Shown: positions 44,220 to 53,045 of the stretch, piece after piece
Layout of the letters: every line of letters starts with the position of its first letter
Numbering within the stretch: position 1 is the first letter of the stretch
NCBI GenBank assembly: GCA_963573305.1
Contig: OY754339.1
Location: 89,435,838-89,499,837 of the forward strand
Source of the DNA: Pyrrhosoma nymphula
Lineage: Eukaryota > Arthropoda > Insecta > Odonata > Coenagrionidae
Direction: 5' to 3'
Length of the DNA stretch: 64,000 nucleotides
Program-made: the position numbers and the translations under genes
The notes under the pieces: model-generated
What the model was told of the DNA's origin: nothing
The model's database searches: none
Seen by the model: only the letters and a program-made list of their open reading frames with translations

Positions 44220-44385
44220 GATCATAATTACGAGGGTGACGGCGGACATATCGCTGGCGAAGCGTTCGCTCTTGAACAACCCCTCCAAGAGGGCGATCAT
44301 GGAGCGCTCCAACTCGAGGTCTTCGTGTCTGGCCGAGGTGCAGGCGGAGATCGAGAGGATCTTCGAGCTCGCAAGGACGCTCCAG
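44220..44385 (+). CDS. Ca-beta: Ca-beta exon E: GK domain
   Basis: One base completing the split codon, then 55 codons: IIITRVTADISLAKRSLLNN, PSKRAIMERSNSRSS, CLAEVQAEIERIFELARTLQ. This is the central GK region of beta subunits; RVTADISLAKRS and EVQxEIERIFELAR are near-invariant. The acceptor is TCCTCTCCACAG at 44219 and the donor is CTCCAG|gtgagg at 44385/44386 (phase 0). Compared with vertebrate CACNB genes there is one extra residue, Cys, between RSS and LAEVQ. I think insect relatives have a Cys here too, but that is from memory and not checked. Confidence 0.97.
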
Positions 44386-44688
44386 GTGAGGGCCCGCTGC
44401 TCACAATGGACATCGAGGAAGGAGAAGACGAGCCGATACCTCTTTGCGCGAGGTTTTTACCCGGAGCGGAAATTTGTTGAGTTGCTATCCAACACAAATA
44501 CCATGACTACTACCTCCGCCAAGTTCAGTGCGCTTTCATTGTTATTTTATTTTTGTTTAATATTTTGGAGCTGTTCGATAGGTGGCATTAGTGAGGACTC
44601 TGAGGCACATTGTCACTTTGTTTACGAATGGCGACTTGTGGGGATTTGCGATTGTTGGAATAGAAAAAGATTGATTGCTCTACTAAAA
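44386..44688. other. Start of GK intron 2
   Basis: The reading frame of exon E runs on open past the donor to 44871 in a different frame, but this is chance or belongs to the THAP-like exon below. No other feature is visible. Confidence 0.4.
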
Positions 44689-44796
44689 ATGGGTAATAGA
44701 TCTTGCTTTGTTCCTCGATGCTCCACAGGGTATTCCGCAACCGTGAGAAACAACAAAAATTTAGGTGTGAAGAACAGAAGCTTGTTTAAGGCTAAT
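44689..44796 (+). CDS. THAP-like zinc-finger first exon, probably from a transposon
   Basis: ATG at 44689 opens 36 codons: MGNRSCFVPRCSTGYSATVR and then NNKNLGVKNRSLFKAN. They end exactly at a consensus donor, AAT|gtaagt. The start, with Cys-x4-Cys and an RSLFKA-like continuation, resembles the N-terminal end of THAP (C2CH) DNA-binding domains, found in P-element-type transposases and host proteins derived from them. The second Cys-x2-His pair would be in a later exon that I cannot find. The most likely explanation is the first exon of a dead THAP transposon inside the Ca-beta intron. It could also be an unrelated short gene. Confidence 0.35.
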
Positions 44797-44815
44797 GTAA
44801 GTATGTACTCTGTTT

Positions 44816-45190
44816 GGGACAAGGGCCTAGCCACGTTGAAACACCGGTTCCCGTCAGAACACCGAAGATAAGTAACGTTGGGATCGGACGGTGGTTGGAT
44901 GGGTGACCCTCCTCCATACCTCGACCAGGCATGGATGGAAAGATGATACTCCCTCCAGACCTATACCGGGAGGCCGGAGGAAGACCCAGACCGGGCCGGT
45001 TGGAGGGAGGACATCCTATATACCTGGTACTGGGGTGAGGCAAGGGGAGGCCAATCCTCCATACCTCTACCGAGGTGCACTTGTCCCCTGTCTGCAAGTG
45101 GCAGACAGGAATGGGGTTGGCACAATGGACCAAGAAAGGTCTAAGTGCCCGGGCTCCTGACGAAGGCCCCCCCAATAACAATCTATCTAA
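44816..45190 (+). mobile_element. 5S-rRNA-derived SINE (SINE3-type) with 11-base TSD
   Basis: GTACTCTGTTT at 44805-44815 and 45191-45201 is an exact 11-base direct repeat around a 375-base insert. The first 90 bases are close to 5S rRNA: CCACGTTGAAACACCGGTTC, CCGTCAGAACACCGAAGATA, AGTAACGTTGGG and GGTTGGATGGGTGACC. These include the internal A-box and C-box promoter regions. The following 250 bases are GC-rich with internal repeats of CCTCCATACCTC. The 3' end is AATAACAATCTATCTAA. The element lies in sense orientation in the Ca-beta intron, 9 bases after the donor of the THAP-like exon. Confidence 0.88.
44825..44908 (+). ncRNA. 5S rRNA-like head of the SINE
   Basis: This 5S-like stretch lacks the 3' part of a true 5S gene. 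It ends at TGGGTGACC, where a genuine gene would continue for about 30 bases and pair with the 5' end. It is therefore a SINE promoter and not a 5S gene. Confidence 0.75.
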
Positions 45191-45201
45191 GTACTCTGTT
45201 T

Positions 45202-46534
45202 TATTCTTCACGTTATCGTATAGCAAGGCATGGTCGGTGATGATGATTACCTATGTAACCATTGCAGACCTCTTATTATTTTAACAGATTTTGGTTTTTC
45301 TTCTCCATGTGATGTACATCTCTTTGATGTTTTCATTGAAAGTATGTATTACCATATTCAAGTACTCGTGAATTTCGCTCATTACCCATACCGACGCTAA
45401 TGATTTAGTTTTGTAGTCGTGATCGTTCTAACATTTCGTTGTTTATTCCTTATTTATTAGACATTGTTTGCTTTTAGGGTGATAGGCTCTTGATACCTTG
45501 ATAGGCTACTGAATGGATTTTCTGTTACTATATTCATAATATATATGGTTAACATTATTATTTGACGGACAGAACCATTAGTTGCTTCCTAACTAGCCGT
45601 AATTTCCCTCAGTTCGAAATTGAAAAAAAAGCGAAAATACCGTGCTTGATTTCGTAGGAATGATAGGGATCATCTGACTCCATGCCTCATTTAGGACAGT
45701 GGTGCCCCAGTTGGCACCTTCAAAAAAGTTAGCATGCCGAAGTTGGGAGTCTGTTATCCTTATTTAAGTATCCATGCTACTACCACTTGGTGAAACCTCC
45801 AAGTGGCAACACCACACAGGCCGCCTCACCGGCAGCGTACTCCCGCTAAAATGATCCGTTGTTTATTAACTCGTTAAAAATAGGGATCATATTTTGGATT
45901 GACTATGGTTATTGTATTACAATACTGCTGCAAAGAGCTTTAAATCAAACCAAGATCAAGTTTTTGGGACAATTCATTACCAAGAAAAATTTGTTTTATC
46001 TAATTGAGAACAACTTTTTTATAGCAAATAAAAAAGATCTGAATTTTGAGATTAACACAAAGAAAGGATTTTTCCTCGCTGTATTAAAATTTTCTAACGA
46101 TTCAACGCCAACTTTTTTCCTTATGAGAGGTCAAAGAGAGCGTTTCCTCAGAAAACGCCAAAAACCGGTACTTTTTTTGTCATCGCGATTAAATATTAGA
46201 GGCGTGTTATAAAATTGTCAGTAAATATGGTCAAACGCAAAATAAAATTAGCTAAAATTTGCACTCGTGTACGTATTATGGTTCATTTTTCATCGGCGCT
46301 CAAACTCGAGTCTACATAATTTTTGCACCGACAGTAGGTATACCCATCAAGAGGCTCATTATTAGTTAAACTGCAGGACAAGCGAAAGCTCGCCCAAGAC
46401 AGCAGTCGTAAAAAACTCGAAAAAGCCCTTTTCTGTGAATTTTCTAATCCAAAGAGTGGAAACATGCTGCTCTCTCCTCTGTAAGGATCAACACCTATGT
46501 CCATTTAGAGCTTTTTATTCATTTAGTAGCTGCA
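45202..46534. other. GK intron 2, middle part
   Basis: I see no recognisable gene. 45600-45850 is more GC-rich and could be a degraded SINE-like sequence, but no promoter boxes are clear. Confidence 0.4.
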
Positions 46535-46752
46535 GTAAAGGTAGAGCGAAACTTGGTGGCACTCGCCAGCGGAGCTTTTAAGGTCACTGAGAACGAATTA
46601 AGCGTTGATGAGTGGGCAGAGTTATCGAAGGGCTCAGCTTGGGACTTCTAGAGAGAACCCTGCGGATCATTATCCCACCTCTCTTGTACGCTCTCCTCTC
46701 ACTGACGTTCTTTTCTGTGCGGGTTAGTGCCACCAAGTTTTGCTACACCTAT
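46535..46752. mobile_element. MITE family A, copy 2
   Basis: The ends AGGTAGAGCGAAACTTGGTG and TAGTGCCACCAAGTTTTGCT match those of the copy at 3113-3327. The interior is also similar (AGGTCACTGAG near the left end and CCACCTCTCTTGTACGCTC near the right). The element is about 218 bases and encodes nothing. Confidence 0.8.
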
Positions 46753-47942
46753 ACTCTTCGTTGTTGTGTAAAATAGAGCTAAAATCACTTCACCAATTTT
46801 GTGATCGGACAACGGACACATGCATCATTGCAAGATGCTTATTTATCTGCAGCGATGAACGGCAAAAAAAAGGCAGAGGAAAAAGTTTTCCAGAAACACG
46901 GGCATTCGACTTTCCAGGCCAAAGAGCTTACCATTACGATATCACGCATTCCTCATCCCAAAGGCAATTTTCGGAGGATCTGCAGGAACCAGCTACAGTG
47001 TATCATTACTGTCCATCACGGCTTGCATTGGTGAGGCTGATTTGTGCTTTCAAAGGGATGCATGTCCACGATAATACATAATATCACAGTACGTATAAGT
47101 TAACCACTCTTTTTAGAATCGTCACAAAGAATGGATAGGAAACTGCAAAAGGCGAAGGTTTATGATTAAATTCTAGTTTCAGGAAGACTTTTTCCTCCGG
47201 TATGTCGCAAAGGAAACAACGTAGCATTTAATAATTGACGCTCCGCATTGTTTCAAGGCAATTCGTTGTTAAGTTAAGGCGCCGTCGCCACAGAACCGTG
47301 CTACACGAGGTTGGTTTTTATTAATTATTATAATACATACTATCACATTATTCCATGGGCATAGCCCACAACAAATATTAGATCTGATGCCTGCGGTGGC
47401 TACAGTGATGAATTTGCAATAACCTCCCAGTTTACGTAGAGCTCAGGTCAATTTTATTTAGGATTCTCGGTTGAATCCCCACCCATACTTGGGTACAATG
47501 CAGAGCAATTGAAGAGCAGCAGCCACAACGCCCGTAAGCCTGTGACCCTTTTCGCCTCTTTCGTTCAAAGAACAGGCTGAAGCCGACACCGAGGTATATG
47601 GATGGATTTTTCCCAAGGAGAATGAACCTGAGCCATTACATGAGAAAACAATTTTCTTAAAAGCTAATCATTAGCATTTCAATTCCTTTTTCGGCTACAT
47701 ATTTTACCAGGAGAGGGCATTACTAATGTCGCATTTTAGGATACTGCAACATACAATTGCATTTGACGTTCTAATTAAAAGCACTACGCTCATCTTGCAT
47801 TTTCCATTCATTGTGTTCTATTTATGAAAATTTAACTCATTAGCTCCATCAGCAAATAGATTATATGAACAATTAGCAAAGCCTACTCGCCAATCCTTAA
47901 TACAGAAAATATTCTTATCTCCTATTCAATTTTCCTTTGCAG
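46753..47942. other. GK intron 2, last part
   Basis: Contains an unassigned open frame (46801-47034) discussed in the findings. Otherwise I see nothing. The last bases, CAATTTTCCTTTGCAG, form the acceptor. Confidence 0.4.
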
Positions 47943-48041
47943 CTGGTCGTCTTAGATTGCGACACAATCAACCATCCGTCGCAATTAGCCAAGACCTCAC
48001 TTGCACCAACAATTGTATACCTGAAAATATCCTCTCCAAAG
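47943..48041 (+). CDS. Ca-beta: Ca-beta exon F: GK domain
   Basis: 33 codons, phase 0 at both ends: LVVLDCDTINHPSQLAKTSL followed by APTIVYLKISSPK. LDxDTINHPxQLxKTSLAPIIVY is a hallmark of the beta-subunit GK domain. The acceptor is TTTCCTTTGCAG at 47942 and the donor is AAG|gtaaga at 48041/48042. The short exon length and boundaries match the conserved exon structure of this gene family. The segment lies in the core of GK, near the pocket that receives the alpha-1 interaction helix. Confidence 0.97.
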
Positions 48042-49109
48042 GTAAGATAATAACTTTTTCCATTGCGATCATTTTCCAAGGATTTTTCTTTATTTTACTG
48101 CGTTTTTTTTTAATCTTTGCAAGTTCAGTTGTCATGAAATCATTTATAAACTATGCTTCAGGCATAACACTCATTTAAAGTGTCCATCTATTTCATAATC
48201 ACCGATGGGAAAAATAATAGCTAAATCAATTATTATGGAGTTGAGATCGCAAGCATTTTTTTATTTTGTGGGTGTTTTCAGTGAATTAATATGCTCCAGT
48301 CAAAACACTGCTGACTGTTTTCGTTATAATCAAAACTAATAATTCATAATTAATCAACGATGTTCTTTATGAAATAAAATCCTATTTAAATAATCAATTG
48401 ATGGAACAGATGATTCATTATAAGATCGAAATCAAGCTGTGATGATCGTGGACTAAATAGTTCATTAAGAGAAGAAAATATACGTGGCTCCATCAAAAAC
48501 AGAAATTTTGGTATTGTAAAAACTGAAAATAATAGCCATATTGGCCACATTACAGAGGGTCAAGAACCTAATATCCTATTAACTAGTTAGTGGGAGTTCC
48601 AAATATCATAAGAAATGTTTAATTTCAGTATTTGTCAATTGTTTACTTAATTTACAAAAATTCTACCTCGAGTTAAACATTATCGACTGAATATGATATT
48701 TGATCGCGTCCAAGACATTTAATTCTTGCTTTGTGAGAGTTTATCGAAGGAGATTTTTTTACGAATCTGTCCGTCAACTAGATATTCTGTTAAGTTATAA
48801 AACAAACAGAATCCTGGAAAATTTATCCTGCCAATCCAGCACGAAAAGCAAATACGAGAACCGGGTTGCCTGTAGATCAGGCGCGGACACGGATTCCGTT
48901 GGGGAGCGGAGGCTACGATGCATGCTATAAATTGGCATTTCTAAGCTATAAGGGGGAAACACATTGGAGATCTAAAGGGCGCAGCCAATTTCTACCTTTT
49001 GGTGAATGTTCAAAACTCCCTTGCAACAAAACTTGCCCGTAAAAATTGTCTAAATATGTCATGAAGTTCCTAGAGGAATGCATGCCGATTCTCATCTGTC
49101 ATCCTACAG
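48042..49109. other. GK intron 3
   Basis: 1.07 kb, AT-rich. No gene, RNA or transposon recognised. The acceptor ATCCTACAG lies at 49109. Confidence 0.5.
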
Positions 49110-49277
49110 GTCCTGCAGCGCCTCATCAAGTCGCGAGGGAAGTCACAAGCAAGGAATTTGAATGTCCAAATGGTAGCTGCGGAGAAGTTGGCGCAATGTC
49201 CACCGGAGATGTTTGACGTCATACTGGACGAGAACCAACTGGAGGATGCCTGTGATCATATTGCTGAGTACCTTGAG
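49110..49277 (+). CDS. Ca-beta: Ca-beta exon G: GK domain, C-terminal part
   Basis: 56 codons, phase 0 at both ends: VLQRLIKSRGKSQARNLNVQ, MVAAEKLAQCPPEMFDVILD and ENQLEDACDHIAEYLE. This block is nearly identical across animals and includes helices that line the alpha-1-binding pocket. The acceptor is CATCCTACAG and the donor is GAG|gtatct at 49277/49278, weaker than the other donors (GTATCT). The exon reads on in frame to exon H (YLE|AYWRATHPP). Confidence 0.97.
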
Positions 49278-50719
49278 GTATCTTACACGCAATCAGTTTA
49301 GTTTTTTTAGTGTTTAACCTACTGTTAGTTCCTCTAGTTTCGAGTATTGTTTGTCCTCGTGGCCTTTAAAAAATAATTCAATTCAATTGTGGAGTGCAGT
49401 TTTGTTGCACAAGAGATTTTGTTTATTCCTACTTGTCCGTGATAGGTAGAGATATTGAGAAACATACCTCCATTCCACCATTGGAATTAATCCTCTGCAC
49501 CCGTAAAATATCAAATAATTCATAACATGTGAAAAGCTCATTAATTTGAAAATTTTGGCTTTTGGATAAGTAACAAGTTTCATAACAAAATTCTTCAACC
49601 CCTGCAGTTTATCCTAAATAAATCTCACTTATATGGATATAGTAGCTGAAGTTATGAGAAATGACAATTTGTATTCCGAATAGTGATAATCCTGCACAAA
49701 TTTGTATTGAATCAGGCATTACATTCCTTAAAAACAACTTTCACTATCTTGCAGGTACTTCTTATTTCTAATGGTCTACCTGTTCATCACCTTTTCTCTT
49801 AATGTCTTCATGAATATCTTGAGGCTTTCATGCATAGGCAAAGTAGTTTTTCTTTCCTTTCAGCTGATTTATTTTAACACCCCTAAAAATAAAGAGAAAA
49901 TTATGAATGAGCTAGCATAATGAGTATGAATTGAACACAAATTTGTTTGACATTTCGTCCACCTCTATCATCCTGCATCACATGATTTAACAGCAATTAA
50001 TTGCCACAAATTAAAGCAAATGCAATTATATATCACAGACTTAAATTCAATATTTATTATCTCTTGTTTACCTACCTCAAACTCACTTGACTTAAAATGA
50101 GAAATCAATGGGCAATAGATATTACCTTAGAAATTAAGTTTTTCAATACACCATTCGGAAATCAAATGGAGAAATACCAATTGAAGGAAATGGTTAACAA
50201 TTAAGATGGTATATACACCAAGATGCAAGCTGCCATTAAGCTGAGATTTATTAGAGGTAATGCCACCTTAGAGGATCTGCTTAAGATAATAACCCTGCTA
50301 TAACGAAACCAATGAAATGCATTTAAATTTGCAGTTGAAACCATTATTAGAACCATATACTTTTGGTTGGTTCCGTTGAGGTGAGAGAGGCAGACAGATT
50401 TATCCTTGTAGACGGTGGCTTCTTTGAAGCCCATCTCCTCTGTTTTACTAGTGCCACTCATGGTGGATCATGATGACGCCTATAATTTCTAATTCTTGAA
50501 TATCCTCAACAAAAAAAAATAGTGTCATGTAATTATGTAATGTAGTAACATAGTGGTCTGCAGATAAACCTAAAGACCACAAGTCCATTGTTTACCTAAT
50601 GACCCAGAAAGGCTTAAATACTAGCTGCCAAGACATTAGCTATAGGCAGGCTACAAAAGATTTTTCAAAGAAAGAAACTTGTGATGCAATATAGATGTGA
50701 CCATACATATGGTTGTAGC
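49278..50719. other. GK intron 4, first part
   Basis: AT-rich sequence without recognised genes. An 8-base target duplicate for the next element lies at its end (50712-50719). Confidence 0.45.
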
Positions 50720-50976
50720 CAGTGGTGTATAAATGGGGGGGAGTTTAGGGTTTAAACCCCCCCAAAAACATGTTTACCTGAATCCATTTTCGTTCGTTTA
50801 CCAGAACTAGCATTTAAAAATTTGCTTATTGAGCTGAAAAATATAGTTGAATTGTCTTCACAAAGAGAGAATATTAATTTATTTATTGTTTTAGGGAATA
50901 ATCTAAATATCATTTTAGATGGTGCACATAAATATTAATGAAACCCCCCCAGAAGTCAATCCTGTGTACACTACTG
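50720..50976. mobile_element. hAT-type MITE with 8-base TSD
   Basis: The ends CAGTGGTGTATAAATGGGGG and, reading the right end inverted, CAGTAGTGTACACAGGATTG are terminal inverted repeats of the hAT type (CAGTGGTGTA). They are flanked by GTTGTAGC (50712-50719) and GTTATAGC (50977-50984), an 8-base duplication with one change. G-runs near the left end are matched by C-runs near the right end. The 257-base interior encodes nothing. Confidence 0.85.
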
Positions 50977-52351
50977 GTTATAGCATATGCTATTGCACCC
51001 AGTTGATAAAATAGGCAGTTGTCTGTGAGCTGTGACAACTAGCCCTGATTGGCCGAGATGGCTTTCCCAACTTGCAATCATTTATTACAATATAATCTTC
51101 ACAAGCATCCCTGCCGTTTGTATAAACCCTTTAGTAGTTTTAGTAAGTGTCCCAATTTCTTCACTACCAGTTAATTATATGCTTGTTATTATTATTTCAG
51201 TTAATTACATGCTTGCACTGAATTTTTCAGGCAGAAATGAATTTTGGATTAGATTTTGGGAACTAGCCCAAAATTATAGAAGCAACCTCTTCCTTCATTG
51301 CCTAGAATTGACCTTAACTGATCTTGCTAAAACCTACATGCAAGAAGATGTCAACTTGCTGAATGCATTTTAGGTCACTGTGATACTTTTCTAAAACAAA
51401 TGACCAAGTCATAATGCTGTAGTGATAATAAGAACTTAGAAGTAGCAATTTTCCACGGATAAATATTTTAATTCACCCCGGGTTTCGATGCCTATATTGT
51501 GATGTGCCTATATTTATTACTTGCTTATCAGATAAAGGATATCTGGTTGGTATGGGGAGCATTTCAAATATGTACATGTTTAATACTATGTCCGTCAGAT
51601 GAGAGATTAAACTGCACACTAGTTGGTGCCTTTCATTTAGAGAAGGTTTCAGCCAAAACTAGGTATCTCTCCATATCCATCCTGCCCAAATACCAGTAAT
51701 TATGCAAATTACCTCAGTTATTAGTTACATCCACAAATAACCAACAAACCATTCATTTACCTAGTGAGCTCTGCCATATCTATCTTTTGACATGAGTTGC
51801 CACTCTATTTTGGGAAGAAAATAAATGCCTCATAATCACAAGGCTGAGAAAATCTTGGCAATCTACATGTGGACAAACACACGGAACATGCCCTGAAGCA
51901 AATGCAGTTGTGTGAAAAACATGAAAGCGAATATCTTAAAAGATTACATCATTTGAAAATATTTCAGGGGAAGTACCTAGTAATTGTAAGCAATAGAAAA
52001 GGGAACTTTTTAGGAGTATGTTGCTCATAAATACAGGTATATCACCAGAATATCCAACCTGCATTCTTTCATCATCCACTCATCTTTCTCTTCATCTCCA
52101 CTATTTTCACCAAAATCATACTTCATTAACTCAACACTCATCGCCATTATCTAATGTTAATGCCTGGGATACTCAGGTTTTAACTGCATATGATGAGGTG
52201 TGGAGTGCCACACTTCTATGGACTGGGATTTTTGCAGACAAAAAGGAGCTAAAATATTCGTCTAGGAAGTATGATCAAAAGGGTCACAAGTTAAAGTTGT
52301 ACTTCTCACTTAATTCAAGCACATTTTAGATTCATCATTTTTTTATTACAG
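50977..52351. other. GK intron 4, second part
   Basis: The longest + frames (51032-51373, 52018-52329) are AT-rich and not similar to anything I know. The acceptor TTTTTTTATTACAG ends at 52351. Confidence 0.45.
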
Positions 52352-52526
52352 GCATATTGGCGGGCAACTCATCCTCCCACGACTGGGCCATCAGCAGGAC
52401 CTACACCAGCGACAGCGGCTGCAGCATCATCATCCGGCCTCCAGCCAGGAGGAACCCTATCTGCAGCTAGACCCTCACCCCACGCCACCCCTGGTATGGA
52501 TCACAAGCTCAACTCCACACCTCCAG
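52352..52526 (+). CDS. Ca-beta: Ca-beta exon H: end of GK and variable C-terminal linker, two donors
   Basis: 58 codons plus one base: AYWRATHPPTTGPSAGPTPA, then an Ala/Ser/Gly-rich stretch (AAAASSSGLQPGGTLSA), RPSPHATPG and MDHKLNSTPPG. AYWxATHPP is the conserved end of the GK domain; what follows is the family's variable C-terminal region. Two donors are in the same phase: CCTG|gtatgg at 52493/52494 and CCAG|gtatga at 52526/52527. They are 33 bases apart, so both join the next exon in frame and differ by 11 residues. The acceptor is preceded by a run of T. Confidence 0.95.
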
Positions 52527-52592
52527 GTATGATCAGCCATTTGTTGCAGATAGGTACTGCTGGCTCTTTCAAAAAGGGACGAATAATTAACT

Positions 52593-53034
52593 ATATGATT
52601 TTAGGCTTTCCCGGCGAATGATGCTGATGAGTTGTTCTCAGGTTTCCCACCGGGTTAGGCTTTCCATGATTGCTGATGTTTCGGCAGGAGACTTTCCTGC
52701 CATTTTCAAGGCCTGGGCAGAACCAGAGGATACTGGGATAGAATTACTAAAGAGGCTATTGAGATCCGGCTCACGACCAACAATCTCAACAGGGATCAGG
52801 GTTTTCATCTCAGCTGTATCTGGAACCCTATCTTGAAAAAGGCGGGAAACCATAACATTGGCGGGAATGGATAGCCAATGAACAGAGACCACGGTGGGAG
52901 GAACAGAATATAAAGGCTGGAACACCAAGACCGTCCGCATCCACAGCCTTGAAAATGAGAGGAAAGCCTCCTGCCGAAATGTCGGCAATCATGGAAAGCC
53001 TAACCTGGTGGGAAACCCGAGAACAACTCATCAG
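52593..53034. mobile_element. Foldback element with ~105-base inverted repeats and 11-base direct flanks
   Basis: AATAATTAACT at 52582-52592 and 53035-53045 is an exact 11-base direct repeat. The ends are long inverted repeats: 52616-52720 (GATGAGTTGTTCTCAGGTTT and onward) against 52930-53032 (ending GGGAAACCCGAGAACAACTC). Shared blocks include GGTTAGGCTTTCCATGATTG and TTTCGGCAGGAG. Open frames on both strands in the arms are mirror images of each other and not genes. Confidence 0.8.
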
Positions 53035-53045
53035 AATAATTAACT

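Noticed and set aside
44386..44871. Extension of the open frame past Ca-beta exon E
   Set aside because: This frame is offset from the Ca-beta frame and crosses a good donor; conserved protein ends exactly at the donor.
44825..44908. A true 5S rRNA gene
   Set aside because: The 3' third of 5S is missing, and the segment is the head of a 375-base insert bounded by direct repeats.
52618..53031. Mirror-image open frames in the foldback element
   Set aside because: They arise from the two inverted arms (same peptide pattern, SRVSHxVRLSMIAD, on both strands) and are not a gene.
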